Part shown: piece by piece, positions 6,394 through 7,864 of the stretch
How positions within the stretch are numbered: the first letter of the stretch is position 1
Layout: each line of letters begins with the position of its first letter
Origin: an uncultured Chitinophagaceae bacterium
GTDB taxonomy: Bacteria; Bacteroidota; Bacteroidia; Chitinophagales; Chitinophagaceae
Length of the DNA stretch: 7,864 bases
NCBI GenBank assembly: GCA_934502905.1
Contig: CAKSVK010000159.1
Location: 1-7,864, forward strand
Direction: 5' to 3'
Program-made: the position numbers and the translations under genes
The notes under the pieces: generated by a model
The model's input: only the letters and a program-made list of their open reading frames with translations
What the model was told of the DNA's origin: nothing
The model's database searches: none

Positions 6394-7864
6394 ATGATGA
6401 AGCAAACAATCAGATTTACTGTAGGGGCAGTGCTTTTGTGCAATGTTGCTTTTGCGCAATCCGTCGATGAAGGAAAGAAGTTTTTCTATTATGAAAAATA
6501 CCAGAGTGCAAAGGAAACCCTTGAAAAAGCATTGGCTTCCAAGCCCGGTGATGTGGAGGCCGCTTATTGGCTGGGACAGACATTAATTGAGCAGAACGAT
6601 GTAGCCGGTGCTAAAAACGTATATCAGACGGCTTTACAGTCCAAAGGCAGTGATCCGTTGCTGCTGGTGGGAATGGGGCATGTTGAGCTGCTGGAAAATA
6701 AAACAAATGAGGCCCGCCAGCGCTTTGAAGTTGCGATCAGCTCTACTAAAAATAAAAATATAGATGTGTTGAATGCTGTGGGACGTGCCAATGCCGATGC
6801 GCCTGCAGGTGATGCCAACTATGCGATAGAAAAGCTGAAAACTGCTACCGAAATAAAAAAATTCAAAGAGCCTTCCGTTTATATTAATATGGGAGATGCT
6901 TACCGTAAGTTGGCCGATGGCGGCGGAGCCGTTACCTCTTACAACCAGGCGCTTACACTGGATCCCAGTTATGCCGAGTCAAAATATAAAGTAGGTAAAA
7001 TATATGTGACCCAGGGTAAGGATCAGGCTGATATTTTTCTTAAAAACTTTGAAGAAGCCGCCAAGCTGGACCCTGCTTACGGACCTGCTTACTACGAATT
7101 ATATAAATACTGGTATTCCAGGGATGTAAATAAAGCAAGGGACTTTTTTGCAAAATACAAAGCCAATACAGATTTTACCCCTTCTGTTGAAGCGGAAGAG
7201 ATCAGCCTGGTGTATGCATCCGGCGATTTTAGCGGTGCTATTGCCAAAGCCGATGAAAAATTGAATTCGGAAGGTGACAAAGCCGATGCAAAACTGTACC
7301 GGGTAAAGGCATATGCATACGATAAGCTGGGTGATTCCGTAAATGCTTTACAGAATATGGAAACATTCCTGGCAAAAGCCAATCCCGATGACATCTTACC
7401 GGACAACTATGTGAAGATGGCACAGATATCTTCTAAATTCCCCGATAAAGTAGAACAGGCGGAGTCATATTTTGACAAGCTGTATGAAATGGATACGCTT
7501 ACAGCAAACAGGATCGAATATGCAAAAGCAGCCTCCGACATGTATAAGGGGATAAAGAACTATGCAAAATCTGCTGACTGGCTGACCAGGATACTGACCA
7601 TCAAGCCTAATTACGGTAAAACGGACCTGTGGTATGCCGGATGGGAGAATTTTTATGGAGAACAATTCCAGACTGCAGATAGCATTGCTACTATATATAA
7701 GGAGAAATACCCGGATGATACCCAGGGATGGTATCTTGCCTTCCGTTCCAAATGGAGTGTGGATACCGCAGAAGTGGTTCAGGGATTGCCTGTGGAAGAC
7801 GCCAAAAAGTTCATAGAAGTGGCGGAAGTGGATAAGGGCAAAAATAAGCAGGCATTGCTGCTGG
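6394..7864 (+). CDS. Exported tetratricopeptide-repeat protein (3' end outside the window)
   Basis: The frame is open from ATG 6394 to the right edge, giving at least 490 residues; the C terminus is missing. Residues 1-22 form a signal peptide ending VAFA-Q, so the protein is exported, probably to the periplasm. ATG 6397 is an equivalent start. TPR-like helical pairs run through the mature part. Clear examples are about 23-57 (ending ALASKPGDVEAAYWLG), 161-195 (YINMGDAYRKL, ALTLDPSYAES), 196-232 (KYKVGKIYV, AAKLDPAYGPAYYEL), 300-330, and about 386-440. Such repeats usually form protein-binding superhelices. The 37-base A/T-rich gap after the PstS-like gene, with no terminator, suggests co-transcription. 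The partner is unknown; the PstS-like lipoprotein is the natural candidate by context. No enzymatic domain is seen in the visible part. Confidence 0.85.
   Translation, partial: MMKQTIRFTVGAVLLCNVAFAQSVDEGKKFFYYEKYQSAKETLEKALASKPGDVEAAYWLGQTLIEQNDVAGAKNVYQTALQSKGSDPLLLVGMGHVELLENKTNEARQRFEVAISSTKNKNIDVLNAVGRANADAPAGDANYAIEKLKTATEIKKFKEPSVYINMGDAYRKLADGGGAVTSYNQALTLDPSYAESKYKVGKIYVTQGKDQADIFLKNFEEAAKLDPAYGPAYYELYKYWYSRDVNKARDFFAKYKANTDFTPSVEAEEISLVYASGDFSGAIAKADEKLNSEGDKADAKLYRVKAYAYDKLGDSVNALQNMETFLAKANPDDILPDNYVKMAQISSKFPDKVEQAESYFDKLYEMDTLTANRIEYAKAASDMYKGIKNYAKSADWLTRILTIKPNYGKTDLWYAGWENFYGEQFQTADSIATIYKEKYPDDTQGWYLAFRSKWSVDTAEVVQGLPVEDAKKFIEVAEVDKGKNKQALLL

Overview
The window looks like a chromosomal segment from a Bacteroidota bacterium, most likely of the family Chitinophagaceae. 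The support is indirect. Starts have A/T-rich leaders and no clear Shine-Dalgarno site. Two promoter candidates resemble the Bacteroidetes TAnnTTTG type. Three exported proteins have signal peptides ending in Ala-Gln. The gene families (GH95-like hydrolase, PstS-like lipoprotein followed by a TPR protein, a small Cys-rich DUF-type protein) are common in that group. No mobile element, CRISPR array, tRNA or rRNA was seen.

Layout. A leftward gene (17-1534) encodes a secreted protein of unknown function with a tyrosine-rich loop. Next is a stretch of about 640 bases (1646-2288) with no convincing gene but many short inverted repeats, ending in a hairpin just before a rightward gene. That gene (2289-4571) encodes a secreted glycoside hydrolase of the GH95 type; two residues that correspond to the catalytic apparatus differ from the classical alpha-L-fucosidases. 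It converges on a small leftward gene (4584-4934) for a Cys-containing cytoplasmic protein; a hairpin with a T-rich tail lies at the junction.

A divergent intergenic region (4935-5166), with an imperfect inverted repeat and a promoter candidate, leads into a rightward gene set. It encodes a two-helix membrane protein (5167-5412), a PstS-like lipoprotein whose start overlaps the previous stop (5409-6356), and an exported TPR protein that runs off the right edge (6394 to at least 7864). The overlap and the 37-base gap suggest one transcription unit acting at the cell envelope. There are no PstC, PstA or PstB genes in view, so a role for the PstS-like protein outside classical phosphate import is possible.

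No complete new defence or mobile system is visible. The most unusual items are the hairpin-rich gap at 1655-2226, the altered active site of the GH95-like enzyme, and the envelope gene set with an orphan PstS-like protein.
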